Source of the DNA: Streptomyces sp. NBC_01429
GTDB lineage: Bacteria; Actinomycetota; Actinomycetes; Streptomycetales; Streptomycetaceae
Reading direction: 5' to 3'
DNA: 64,000 bases
Assembly (NCBI RefSeq): GCF_036231945.1
Contig: NZ_CP109599.1
Location: 310,001-374,000 of the forward strand
Made by a program: the position numbers and the translations under genes. A model generated the notes under the pieces. It was not told the DNA's origin. It saw only the letters and a list, made by a program, of their open reading frames with translations, and did no database searches. Positions 27,432 to 35,321 of the stretch are shown piece after piece. Position 1 is the first letter of the stretch, and the number at the start of each line of letters is the position of its first letter.

Positions 27432-28100
27432 TTACCGCGTTGCGCTGGCCAGTGCCGCGCGGATGGCGTCCTCGCCGACCGGCCGGCCCTGCTCGTTCGA
27501 GGTCGGCCCGTACGGGGTCCCCCACACCGGCGTGTCCGTCGCCTGCCGCCAACTATCGGCCAGCGGTCCCGCGTCCACCACGCTGTACCCGATGGATTCG
27601 ATGAATTCGGTCACCGCCGCCTTCGCCGACGCGGAGTCCCCGGCGATCGGCAGGTAGGAACGGTCGGCCGCCCCCGCCGGGCGGGCGAGTGACAACAGGT
27701 GCTTGAAGAAGATGTTGTTGAACGCTTTCACGAGCATGGCGTCCGGGATGTACCGCAGAAGCAACTCGCTCGAGGTGAGCGACCGGCTGTCGAGCTCGGG
27801 GATGTGCCCGTCACGCTCGGGGCCGTAGTTGCACGTGTCGATGACCGTCTTCCCGGCCAGTGGCGCGGCGGGCAAGTTGGGGAATGCCTTGACCGGCACC
27901 GTGACCACGACGATGTCACCGGCCGCCGCGGCCTCCCCGCTCGTCGCCGCGGACGCCCGCGGCCCCAGGTCCGCGGCCGTGTCCGCGAGCGTTTCGGGAC
28001 CGCGCGAGTTGCTGAGCACGACCTGGTGCCCGGCCTCGACGGCGAGCCGCGCGATGGTACTGCCGATGTATCCGCTTCCGATGAATCCCACAGTCGTCAT
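27432..28100 (-). CDS. NADPH-dependent F420 reductase-like / NAD(P)-binding protein
   Basis: A 222-residue Rossmann protein starting at ATG 28100. The N-terminal GFIGSGYIGSTIARLAVEAG binds the nucleotide; SNSRGPETL is the ribose-phosphate loop. DTCNYGPERDGHIPELD and MLVKAFNNIFFKHLL match the NADP oxidoreductase family (F420-dependent NADP reductase fold). It is 72 bp downstream of an NAD-dependent epimerase-like gene on the same strand, in a cluster of redox genes facing the LysR regulator at 30068. Confidence 0.85.
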   Translation of the reverse strand: MTTVGFIGSGYIGSTIARLAVEAGHQVVLSNSRGPETLADTAADLGPRASAATSGEAAAAGDIVVVTVPVKAFPNLPAAPLAGKTVIDTCNYGPERDGHIPELDSRSLTSSELLLRYIPDAMLVKAFNNIFFKHLLSLARPAGAADRSYLPIAGDSASAKAAVTEFIESIGYSVVDAGPLADSWRQATDTPVWGTPYGPTSNEQGRPVGEDAIRAALASATR

Positions 28101-28172
28101 ATTCTCAGCATCCCTCCAGAAGAGCCGAACTCTTGTCATTTGCCGGGGTCGTTGCGATTCGGGTCCCTGCCG

Positions 28173-29111
28173 TCAGCTGGCGGAGAAGTAATGGCCGTTG
28201 TCCAAATCGGCGAGCAGGCTGGGCTGAGCGGGTTCCCAGCCGAGGGTCCGGCGGGTGATGAGGTTGGACGCCGGGTAGTTCTGCGTGACTATGTTCGCGA
28301 GGAACCCAAAGTATCCCGGCACCATCAGTACGTCCGCGGGAATGCTCACGACGGGCAGGCCCAGACGGCTGCCAATGGCCTCGGCGATTTCACGGAACGG
28401 GATGGCCCCGTCTCCGACCGCGTGCCAGTATTTGCCAGCCGGCCCCTTCTCCAGCGCCAAGCGGAACAAGGAGGCGACATCACGGATGTGCACGGCGTTC
28501 CACTGGTTCGCGCCGTCTCCGGGGTAGCCGACGACGCCCTTCTCCTTCGCGACCGCGATCAGCGTCGGGAGGAAGCCGGCACGGTCGGTCGTGCTGTGCG
28601 CGATGTTGGCAATCCGCACGACCGAAGACCGCACTCCCCGCTCAGCGAGGCCGACTACGGCGGTTTCCACGAGGTTACGAACCCGCAGGGTGCCCTTGTA
28701 CTCATCGCCGCCGGGAAGGGCCGGGTCCTCCTCGGTGGCCGGCCGGCCCAGGTGCTGCCCGGGCGAGCCAATGCTCCCCGCTGCGACCAGCGGCTTTCCG
28801 GTTCCCGCCAGTGCCTCGCCGTACGCGAGCATGATCGGGAGCTCCGCGGCGGCCACGGCGTCGATCCCGCCGGACGGAAGCAGGTCCTGCCTGTGCGCGA
28901 CGTGGATGACGCCGTCGGAGTCCGCGGCCGCCTCCTTGAGCCCGTCGAGATCCTGGAGGTCGCCGCGTCGCACCTTCGCGCCGAGCGCGGACAGCGCCGC
29001 CGCGGCCGTGTCCGATCGGGCCAGGCCGGTGACCTCGTGCCCGGCGGCGATGAGCTCGGGGACGATGTACGAACCGGAATGGCCGGTCCCGCCAGTGACG
29101 AAAACGCGCAT
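28173..29111 (-). CDS. Extended SDR / NAD-dependent epimerase-dehydratase
   Basis: A 312-residue extended SDR from ATG 29111. MRVFVTGGTGHSGSYIVPEL is the NAD(P) motif (GxxGxxG form). The expected YxxxK is replaced by DEYKGTLRVRN, and ANQWNAVHIRDVASLFRLAL is the typical late motif. Length and text match the NAD(P)H-binding SDR proteins often annotated as epimerases; substrate is unknown. It lies between two F420 reductase-like genes in the same orientation. Confidence 0.85.
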   Translation of the reverse strand: MRVFVTGGTGHSGSYIVPELIAAGHEVTGLARSDTAAAALSALGAKVRRGDLQDLDGLKEAAADSDGVIHVAHRQDLLPSGGIDAVAAAELPIMLAYGEALAGTGKPLVAAGSIGSPGQHLGRPATEEDPALPGGDEYKGTLRVRNLVETAVVGLAERGVRSSVVRIANIAHSTTDRAGFLPTLIAVAKEKGVVGYPGDGANQWNAVHIRDVASLFRLALEKGPAGKYWHAVGDGAIPFREIAEAIGSRLGLPVVSIPADVLMVPGYFGFLANIVTQNYPASNLITRRTLGWEPAQPSLLADLDNGHYFSAS

Positions 29112-29163
29112 GCTACTGATCCTTTTGATAGATATGGCCCGAGAAGTGGTGGTACGGGCGCGC

Positions 29164-29784
29164 TCAGGCAGAAGCGTGGACGCCGAGGGTGAAGTTGAAG
29201 CTCCCCACGCCATAGCGGCCCAGGCCGATCATCACCAGGCCCGTCCCCTCCAGCCAGCGCGCCATTCCCAGGGGGCCGGTGTCCATCGGCCGCAGCCCGA
29301 GGCTCTTGATGAACGCCGACACAGCCGCCTTGGCCTCGGCGTCGTCGCCGGCGATGAGCACGTCCAGCGGGTTGCCCTGCGCCAGCATGTGACCGAAGAC
29401 GGTGTTGAACGCCTTCACCACATGCGCGCCGGCGGGGGCGACCTTGGCGATCTCCTGCGCGCCGGAACTGCCGTCGGGGGTGACAAGGCCCTGGGAATCG
29501 GGGGAGACGGGGTTGGTGACGTCGATGATCACCTTGCCGTGCAGTGCGTCCCCGTACTCGCTCACCACCGCCGCCGCGCCGGCGTACGGCACGGCGAGGA
29601 TGACGATGTTCCCGGCCGGGGCCGCGCCGGCCGTCCCGACAGTGGCGCCGCCGAGCGCGGCGGCCAATTCCCTGGCCTTGGCCGGGTCACGGCCGATGAT
29701 CTCAACGGCGTTGCCGCCGGCGAGCGCCCGGTCGGCCAGGGCGCTGGCCATGTTCCCCAGGCCGATAATGCTGATGCCGCTCAT
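29164..29784 (-). CDS. NADPH-dependent F420 reductase-like / NAD(P)-binding protein
   Basis: A 206-residue protein clearly paralogous to the one at 23186: IIGLGNMASALADRALAGGN, VDVTNPVSPDSQGL-type loop, HVVKAFNTVFGHML and a TGPLGMARWLEG ending. It is the first gene of a three-gene minus-strand run and faces the LysR gene across 283 bp. Likely role: NADP/F420 or NADP/flavin-linked reduction; unproven. Confidence 0.87.
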   Translation of the reverse strand: MSGISIIGLGNMASALADRALAGGNAVEIIGRDPAKARELAAALGGATVGTAGAAPAGNIVILAVPYAGAAAVVSEYGDALHGKVIIDVTNPVSPDSQGLVTPDGSSGAQEIAKVAPAGAHVVKAFNTVFGHMLAQGNPLDVLIAGDDAEAKAAVSAFIKSLGLRPMDTGPLGMARWLEGTGLVMIGLGRYGVGSFNFTLGVHASA

Positions 29785-29933
29785 TGGTGTGCCTGCTTTC
29801 TGGAGCTGGACAGGACGCCACGCCTACCCCTCGTTGTTAACGGTCGTGTCGCCGATTCCGTCGAATGATGCGATGAACGGCCCTCAATTCCCGATGTGCT
29901 CATTCTGGGCCTGGGCCCTGCTATCAAGTCCCG

Positions 29934-29957
29934 ATGCCGAATTCTTATGCCGAATTC
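29934..29957. repeat. Direct repeat in the LysR/oxidoreductase divergent gap
   Basis: ATGCCGAATTC occurs at 29934-29944 and again at 29947-29957 (13-bp period). It lies in the gap between the redox run and the divergent LysR gene, where a LysR activator site would be expected. The function is inferred. Confidence 0.5.
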
Positions 29958-30067
29958 ACTTCGGCTTCGTCAGGTGCCTCTTCAGGCTGCCATTGGCCTG
30001 ACTGGGTGTCCAAGACTTCTTTAAGCGCCGGTGATACCCTGGAGGCATCACCGGACCGGGAGGCGCC

Positions 30068-30979
30068 ATGGATCTGGACCTGCGCAAATTGCGTTACTTC
30101 GTCGCCGTGGCCGACCAGTTGCACTTCAGCCGCGCCGCCGATGAGCTACATATCGCGCAACCGGCACTCAGCCGGCAGATCCGCGCGCTCGAGCAGGATC
30201 TCGGCGCCTCGCTGTTCACCAGGGATCGCCACGGCGTAGCGCTGACCGACGCGGGCCGACAGCTGCTGGCCGACGCCGGTCCGCTGCTCGCCTCCGCGCA
30301 TGCGGTCCGCCACCGGGTGACCGTGGCCGCGCGCGGCAGCCAGCGGCTGGTGGTCGGCTTCCGGGCAGGCATTGCGGTCATCCCGGCGGCGCGGGCGTTC
30401 GAGGCCCGCCACCCGGACGTGGTCGTGGACGTGCAGCGGATCGAATGGGGCGACCAGGCCACGATGCTGCTCGACGGCCGCATCGACATCGGCTATGTGC
30501 GGTTGCCCATCGACGAGGCCGGCCTGCGCGTCGCCCCGCTGTACACCGAGCCGCGGGTCGCGGTGCTGCCCGCCGGCCACCGGTTGGCCGGCAAGGAGGA
30601 GGTCACCGAGGCCGACCTGGCCGGCGAACCGCTGGTCTGGCATGCCGACCCGAGCACGCAGCCCACCAGGCGCCCGCACCCTAACGCCGGGTACCTGGTG
30701 CGCGGGGTGGACGAGACGCTCGAGCATGTCGCGGCCGGCCGGGGCATCTCGTTTCTGGCCCGTTCGGCGACCGTGTTCTACTCCCATCCGGACATCAGCT
30801 ATGTGCCCATCCCGGATCTGGCACCCGACCAGGTGTGTCTCGCGGTGGCGGCATCGCGCACCTCGCCGATGGTCGATGATTTCTTCACCGCGGCTCAGGC
30901 GATGGCCGAGATCACAGCAGAATGTGGCAACTATGAAATGTGGCAGCTTGGAGGCGATGCCGTTTCAAAGCACGGTTGA
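30068..30979 (+). CDS. LysR-family transcriptional regulator
   Basis: A 303-residue regulator. The winged HTH is intact (LRKLRYFVAVADQLHFSRAA, ADELHIAQPALSRQIRALEQ), followed by a periplasmic-binding-like ligand domain (LVVGFRAGIAVIPAARAFE). It is divergent from the three oxidoreductase genes and probably controls them. The last 20 residues (AECGNYEMWQLGGDAVSKHG) look atypical and may have been altered by the adjacent insertion remnant. Confidence 0.9.
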   Translation: MDLDLRKLRYFVAVADQLHFSRAADELHIAQPALSRQIRALEQDLGASLFTRDRHGVALTDAGRQLLADAGPLLASAHAVRHRVTVAARGSQRLVVGFRAGIAVIPAARAFEARHPDVVVDVQRIEWGDQATMLLDGRIDIGYVRLPIDEAGLRVAPLYTEPRVAVLPAGHRLAGKEEVTEADLAGEPLVWHADPSTQPTRRPHPNAGYLVRGVDETLEHVAAGRGISFLARSATVFYSHPDISYVPIPDLAPDQVCLAVAASRTSPMVDDFFTAAQAMAEITAECGNYEMWQLGGDAVSKHG

Positions 30980-31026
30980 GCAGCCTTTCCCGGTAACGTC
31001 TCCTGACGTTTCGTGATCATGGTCAG

Positions 31027-31209
31027 GCGGTGCGGCCGTGTTCGAGCCGGAGCGGGACCAGTGCGGCGCGGGCGATCCGGGTGATCGCCGCCAGGTCGAG
31101 GCTGACGCGGCGCAGGGCCTTGAAGGGACCTTCAGCAGGGCGTTCGCGCGCTCGGCAACACCGTGGATGCCCCGGATCACCTTGTTCAACGCCTTGTGGT
31201 GTTTGTTCG
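31027..31209 (-). pseudogene. IS5-type transposase C-terminal remnant
   Basis: The minus strand reads LNKVIRGIHGVAERANALLK, then, after a frame change, the TFKALRRVSLDLAAI-like and ARAALVPLRLEHGRTA tail. This is the end of a streptomycete DDE transposase. It separates the LysR gene from a truncated GNAT gene, so it may have caused both disturbed ends. Confidence 0.72.
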
Positions 31210-31264
31210 GCTAGTTCGCTGCCCTGCGATTCCTTGACCGGGTGGCGGAAGTCATCGCCGGCGC

Positions 31265-31625
31265 TTCGCCCCGCAACGATCGGAATTTCTTCGACATTTC
31301 GGTCCGATACACGGTCGTATCAGTTATCTCGTGGCCCGTTCGCAGTTCCTCGGAGCGCCTCCCGAAGCGCGCGACGGACTGGCGGAGATCGGATTCGTCA
31401 CAACAGCCCCCGCTCAACAGGGGCGCGGTGTCGCAACGTCGTTGATGCGGCACGTCATCGAGCTGGATAGGTACGACGAGTTCGTTCTGCGCGAGATCAA
31501 GGACACCGACACGGCCGCGCTGGACTTGTATCGAAAGTTCGGCTTTGTCGAGTATCGGCGCCGCGCGGTGCGCTTCGCTCGGAGAGCCGGCTTCCGTGAG
31601 TACGTCTCCCGAAGTCGAACGACAC
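31265..31625 (+). pseudogene. GNAT acetyltransferase, truncated at both ends
   Basis: The frame encodes HGRISYLVARSQFLGAP, DGLAEIGFVTTAPAQQGRGV, ATSLMRHVIELD and LYRKFGFVEYRRRAVRF. QQGRGVA is the acetyl-CoA pyrophosphate loop of a GNAT N-acetyltransferase and LYRKFGF is motif B. The N-terminus runs into the IS remnant with no start, and the C-terminus loses the family frame at about 31600. Probably non-functional. Confidence 0.68.
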
Positions 31626-31730
31626 CGCTGCGCCGGAGACCGCGTCGAAAAGCTCCCGGCGGACCTTGGGCAACCCGCCCATTCCAAAGAGAAAGCCCAA
31701 AAATCCAGTGCGTGATCCCTCCCCGGTGGG

Positions 31731-32204
31731 CTACCGGACCGGTCCTCGCTCATCGACGAGCACCGTGGGCGGCGACAAGAACACATCAGCTCCCGCTGGG
31801 CCGTATGCGATGTTGAAGGTGTCAAGCCAGTACGACCAGCCCCGCACCCCCGCCGCGCTGCTGAAACGGTAGTTGAGCTGCCAGCGGACCCACTGCCCGG
31901 CGGCAAGGCGTACCGCCGGGGGCCGTCGCGGCCGAGGTGGTAGGGCAGACAAGGGCTGGACCCGGGGAAGGACTCGCAACCGATCGTCGTCTTTTCGGAG
32001 CTGGACGTCGACCTTGCGCAGGTCTTCTTGGCCGTCATAGGGGTCGAAGCCGTCGCGTTCACGCATGCGGACTACATGCGCGGCCGAAGGCGACATATGC
32101 GGGACACGAAAGCCGACCGGGGCCGCGTTCCTGCGAGCCGCAGCCTCTCCACCGCGAGACTGCTTCGTCCAGGACGTCCGTATCCATTGGACGGTGACCT
32201 CCAT
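31731..32204 (-). CDS. Hypothetical protein
   Basis: A 157-residue frame of uncertain integrity. Its C-terminal half (QWVRWQLNYRFSSAAGVRGW, SYWLDTFNIAYGPAGADVFL) has natural composition and rich aromatics, unlike antisense shadows, while the middle is Arg/Pro-rich and may be frameshifted. I do not recognise a family. It may be a degraded gene of the mosaic region. Confidence 0.4.
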   Translation of the reverse strand: MEVTVQWIRTSWTKQSRGGEAAARRNAAPVGFRVPHMSPSAAHVVRMRERDGFDPYDGQEDLRKVDVQLRKDDDRLRVLPRVQPLSALPPRPRRPPAVRLAAGQWVRWQLNYRFSSAAGVRGWSYWLDTFNIAYGPAGADVFLSPPTVLVDERGPVR

Positions 32205-32608
32205 GACGCCTCCCCCTGCCGCCTCGTCGAAAGCCTCACCCTATGTCCGCACGGCCTCACGACGCACAGGGGAGAGATCAGCTCGAACTGTCCCATCAGG
32301 GGGGAAGCTTCAATTCGAGGGCCTCGACATGCGGCCGTTGCAGTATCTCGTGTTGGACGCCATGGCGCTCGCTGTCGCCTTGGAGACTCCTCGGCTGGGC
32401 CGGTCAGGCACGGCGGTTGTCTGTGTGAGTTGGCGGGCGGTCACCTCGCTGCGGAGCCGGCCCTGTGCTTCGGGCCGGAGGAAGGGCGAGGGGAGGGGAC
32501 AGGAGGCATGCTCGGAGTAGCATCCCCGCAAGGTCTCCGGTCGGCACTTCGCAACCTTCGTCGTGGCGCAGTCGGACATGTGCATCCATGTGGAGAGGGC
32601 GGAATGCA

Positions 32609-33178
32609 ATGAGTGTGGCTGAGAGTTGGTCCCACGTGATGACACTTCTTCGGCAGCACGCGCCGGCCGATCACGCGGATCTGCCAGGGCCCGCTACGGA
32701 GCAGATGCTCGCGGCCGCCGAGGAACGGATGGGTGTCACCCTCCCCGGGGACCTGCGGACGTGGCTGTTGCGGAACAATCCGGATCTGCCTGAGGAAGAC
32801 GTCGACGACGAAGTGGCGTGTTGCGGCTTCGACGGGTTCCCGGACGAGGGAAGCTTCTTTCTGGGCATCCGTGCGATTGAGAAGCTCTACGCGAACCGCT
32901 CCAGGTCCGGTGGATTCGACCCTCCGGACCAGCCGGACAATCCGTTCTGGCGTAATGAGTGGATCCCGTTCCTGTCGGACCAGGACGGCTGGATGGGAAA
33001 GTTCATCGATGTGCGGGACGGGCGTGTCGGCAGGTGGTTCGTGGGTGACATCACGATCACGGGCGAGTACGAATCGCTGGCCCAGTATTTCGACTCCGTA
33101 GCGGAGATGCTGACGAAGATCGCCGATGGAAGCTACCCGGTCTGCGGGGTCGCCGAAGGCCGACTCGTCTGGTCGTAA
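32609..33178 (+). CDS. SMI1/KNR4-family protein
   Basis: A 189-residue protein with the SMI1/KNR4 (SUKH) fold: PATEQMLAAAEERMGVTLPG, DLRTWLLRNN near residue 50, then NPFWRNEWIPFLSDQDG and a C-terminal ESLAQYFDSVAEML helix. GAGAGGGCGG precedes the ATG. SUKH proteins often serve as immunity proteins against polymorphic toxins or as general scaffolds; no toxin gene is adjacent, so it may be an orphan. Confidence 0.87.
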   Translation: MSVAESWSHVMTLLRQHAPADHADLPGPATEQMLAAAEERMGVTLPGDLRTWLLRNNPDLPEEDVDDEVACCGFDGFPDEGSFFLGIRAIEKLYANRSRSGGFDPPDQPDNPFWRNEWIPFLSDQDGWMGKFIDVRDGRVGRWFVGDITITGEYESLAQYFDSVAEMLTKIADGSYPVCGVAEGRLVWS

Positions 33179-33193
33179 GACTGTTCTCAACCG

Positions 33194-33294
33194 CATGACG
33201 GCCATCGCCGCAGCCGTCCTCGCCCTGGAACGGCAATGAGCTTCGTCAGCGTTGCCGCTCCAGGGTGAGGACGGCTGCGGCGATGGCGGTCATG
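33194..33294. repeat. 45-bp imperfect inverted repeat formed by two transposase tails
   Basis: 33194-33238 and 33250-33294 are inverted copies matching at 41 of 45 positions, with an 11-nt loop. Both arms encode the same transposase C-terminus (MTAIAAAVLALERQ on plus, MTAIAAAVLTLERQR on minus). It would form a very stable hairpin just after the SMI1 gene. Confidence 0.88.
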
Positions 33295-33447
33295 TGGTTG
33301 GGACTGCGGCGGGCTCTGCGGAGGATTCGCCAGGACTTCAGCCTTGCGATGCTCCGTTCGACCGGTGCCCGCGCCACTGACAGGGCCCGGTTGACCGTCC
33401 GCTGGGTCGTGTTGAGGTCCCGGCCGGGAAGCCGTCTGATCGGCGCT
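33246..33447 (-). pseudogene. DDE transposase C-terminal fragment
   Basis: The minus strand encodes RRLPGRDLNTTQRTVNRALS, VARAPVERSIARLKSWRILR and RRARRSPNHMTAIAAAVLTL, the end of an IS5-group transposase with its stop codon. Upstream sequence switches to a plus-strand sulfonate-binding-protein remnant, so only the last 65 residues or so survive. Confidence 0.8.
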
Positions 33448-33476
33448 ACGCGGTGATCGGCAGCGGGAGGACGGGA

Positions 33477-33820
33477 GTTCCGGCGGCCCCGCGCTACAGG
33501 CTCGGCGGCGCCGACCTGAGCAAGTCGCTCGGCGGCTCCGCCGTGAGCTGGCCCTCCGGGTTCACCGCCTCCCTGCCGGTGATGCAAGCGTTCAAGTCCG
33601 GCAGCGTGGACTTCTCCTTCGCTACCGCCGTCATCTACGGGGCCGCCGACCTCAAGGGCAAGCGGATCGCGGACCAGCAGGGCACCACCGGCACCTACAG
33701 CCTCATCAAGTACCTGGAGACCGCCGGGCTGCGCGTGGACGACGTGTCCTACGTCAACCTGGCGGCGGCGGACGCCGAGTCCGCGTTCGCCAACGGCAAG
33801 GTGGACGCCTGGATCAGTGG
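33477..33820 (+). pseudogene. Sulfonate/NitT-TauT substrate-binding protein remnant
   Basis: The frame encodes GSAVSWPSGFTASLPVMQAF, KSGSVDFSFATAVIYGAADL, KGKRIADQQGTTGTYSLIKY and NLAAADAESAFANGKVDAWI. These are central parts of an ABC-transporter aliphatic-sulfonate/nitrate-type binding protein, with an apparent internal deletion at VIYGAA/DLKGKR. The signal peptide and C-lobe are missing. With an SsuE-like reductase downstream it points to a decayed sulfur-scavenging locus. Confidence 0.75.
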
Positions 33821-33950
33821 CCACTACCGCGAGGTCGTGGAGATCACCGAACGCGAGGGCCTCACTCTGCGCGAACTGGGCAAGCGGTACGGCGGCCGGA
33901 CCGAGGGCTCTTTCATCGGCACCGCCTCCGAGGTCGCCGACGGCCTGGAG
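33821..33950 (+). pseudogene. LLM flavin monooxygenase C-terminal fragment, fused in frame
   Basis: Directly after the binding-protein remnant and in the same frame comes REVVEITEREGLTLRELGKR followed by YGGRTEGSFIGTASEVADGLE. This matches the late part of NtaA/SnaA/DszA-type FMN monooxygenases. A deletion probably joined the two genes of one desulfurisation operon. Confidence 0.65.
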
Positions 33951-34058
33951 CGCCCGAGTCCGGGGCGTGGCACGCGCGGCGGCACGGGAAGGGTGCCTGA
34001 TCGCGCCGCACGGACGATGCGCCCCGCACGGCGCACAGGCACGACCGGGACAGGGACG

Positions 34059-34499
34059 ATGACGACGACAACGCAGATACCGGCCGATGCCGTCAGCATC
34101 ACCGACACCGAGGGCCGCTTCCTGGTCACCGCCAGAACGAACCACTTCGTCTCCGACGCCCGCACCGGCCCGGCCGAAGCCGTCCAGGCCGACGAGCTGC
34201 TGCTCTCCTCACTGGCCTCCCGCGCCCTCGGCATCATCCAGATCCACGCCCGCGAGCGCGGCTCCGGTCTCACCGGCGCCCACGCGGTCATCAGCTACCA
34301 GCGAGCCCCGGAGGACCGCACTCGGTACGCCTACCTGCGGCTGGACCTGCGGCTGAGCGGCGTCGAACCCGACGAGGCCGACACCCTCGTCGGGCTGCTC
34401 ACCTGCAGCTGCCCCATCTACAACACACCGCGCCGCGGCGGCAACGTTGAGGTGTCCGTCCGGACGGACACCTCAACGGCCGCCAGCCGCCCCAACTGA
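34059..34499 (+). CDS. OsmC-family protein
   Basis: A 146-residue protein from ATG 34059, with GGGACAGGGA upstream. TEGRFLVTARTNHFVSDART and the GPAEAVQADELLLSSLASRA helix are the OsmC N-terminal part; CSCPIYNTPRRGG holds a late Cys. OsmC proteins reduce organic hydroperoxides, and short forms occur in sulfonate-use operons. The early catalytic Cys is not obvious; the two Cys in LLTCSCPIYNT may serve. The last codons contain a 34-nt palindrome. Confidence 0.82.
   Translation: MTTTTQIPADAVSITDTEGRFLVTARTNHFVSDARTGPAEAVQADELLLSSLASRALGIIQIHARERGSGLTGAHAVISYQRAPEDRTRYAYLRLDLRLSGVEPDEADTLVGLLTCSCPIYNTPRRGGNVEVSVRTDTSTAASRPN
34445..34478. terminator. Perfect 34-nt palindrome at the end of the OsmC gene
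   Basis: The sequence reads the same on both strands from 34445 to 34478 (arm CGTTGAGGTGTCCGTCC). It overlaps the last 18 codons or so of the OsmC gene. It could act as a hairpin limiting read-through into the next gene, or as a protein site. Confidence 0.6.
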
Positions 34500-34595
34500 C
34501 GTACCAGGGGCGGCAGTCCCGGACTGTCCGGCGGAAGCCGCCCCGGTACGCGGTTCCTCTTCCCGTACCTCCACCGCACGATCCCCAGGTGCTCC

Positions 34596-35150
34596 ATGGC
34601 CACCGTCCTTTCCGTCTCCGGAAGCCCGTCCCCGACGTCCCGCACGACCCGCCTGCTCCGTCATCTCGACCCCGCCATTGCCACCAGGGGCCACGCGGTG
34701 ACGATCCTGGACGCCCGTACACTGCCCGCCGAGGCACTGCTCCGGGCCGACACCGGACACCCCGGCATCAGCAGGGCGGTGGACCTGTTCGAGCGGGCCG
34801 ACGCGGTCGTGATCGGCAGCCCGATCTACAAGGCCGCCTACTCGGGGCTGCTGAAGTCGCTGCTCGATCTGCTCCCGCGGCGTGCCCTGGCCGGCCGGAC
34901 GGTCCTGCCGCTCGCCACCGGCGGCTCCACCGCCCACGTACTGGCCATCGACTACGCGCTTCGCCCGGTCCTCTCGTCCCTGGGCGCCGCGCACATCACA
35001 CCGGGCTGGTTCGTCCTCGACCGCCACATCGCCACCGGCCCGGACGCCTCGGTCGTACTCGACCCGGCAGCGGCCGAAGGACTGGGACGGACACTGGACG
35101 AGTTCCTGTCCGCCCTCGACCGGAGCACCTCCCGGCGCGCCGCCGCGTGA
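34596..35150 (+). CDS. ssuE: NADPH-dependent FMN reductase (SsuE/MsuE-like)
   Basis: A 184-residue flavodoxin-like reductase. VLSVSGSPSPTSRTTRLLRH is the FMN phosphate-binding opening, and ADAVVIGSPIYKAAYSGLLK is the second signature of the SsuE group. It would supply reduced FMN to a sulfonate monooxygenase; only a fragment of such an enzyme remains upstream (33821). It may still serve other two-component monooxygenases in the genome. Confidence 0.85.
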   Translation: MATVLSVSGSPSPTSRTTRLLRHLDPAIATRGHAVTILDARTLPAEALLRADTGHPGISRAVDLFERADAVVIGSPIYKAAYSGLLKSLLDLLPRRALAGRTVLPLATGGSTAHVLAIDYALRPVLSSLGAAHITPGWFVLDRHIATGPDASVVLDPAAAEGLGRTLDEFLSALDRSTSRRAAA

Positions 35151-35321
35151 CCCGGCCCTGTCTCGCTCCCGGAGAGCGGTAGGTGACGTGATGTCGTATC
35201 CGGCGTCACCGGAACGTGTGGGTCGGAGCGCCTTGCGCGAGGAGTTCGGCGACGCTTGTCACCCGTGGAGCGGACCAGGTCGAGCCGCGGTACCGGTCCT
35301 CACACTTGCTTCCGCCCAGCC

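Noticed and set aside
27699..29868. Long plus-strand frames opposite the oxidoreductase run
   Set aside because: The minus-strand genes contain unmistakable Rossmann motifs; the plus translations have none.
31211..32062. 283-residue minus-strand frame over the GNAT relic
   Set aside because: Ser/Arg-rich; the plus strand shows the acetyl-CoA loop of a GNAT protein.
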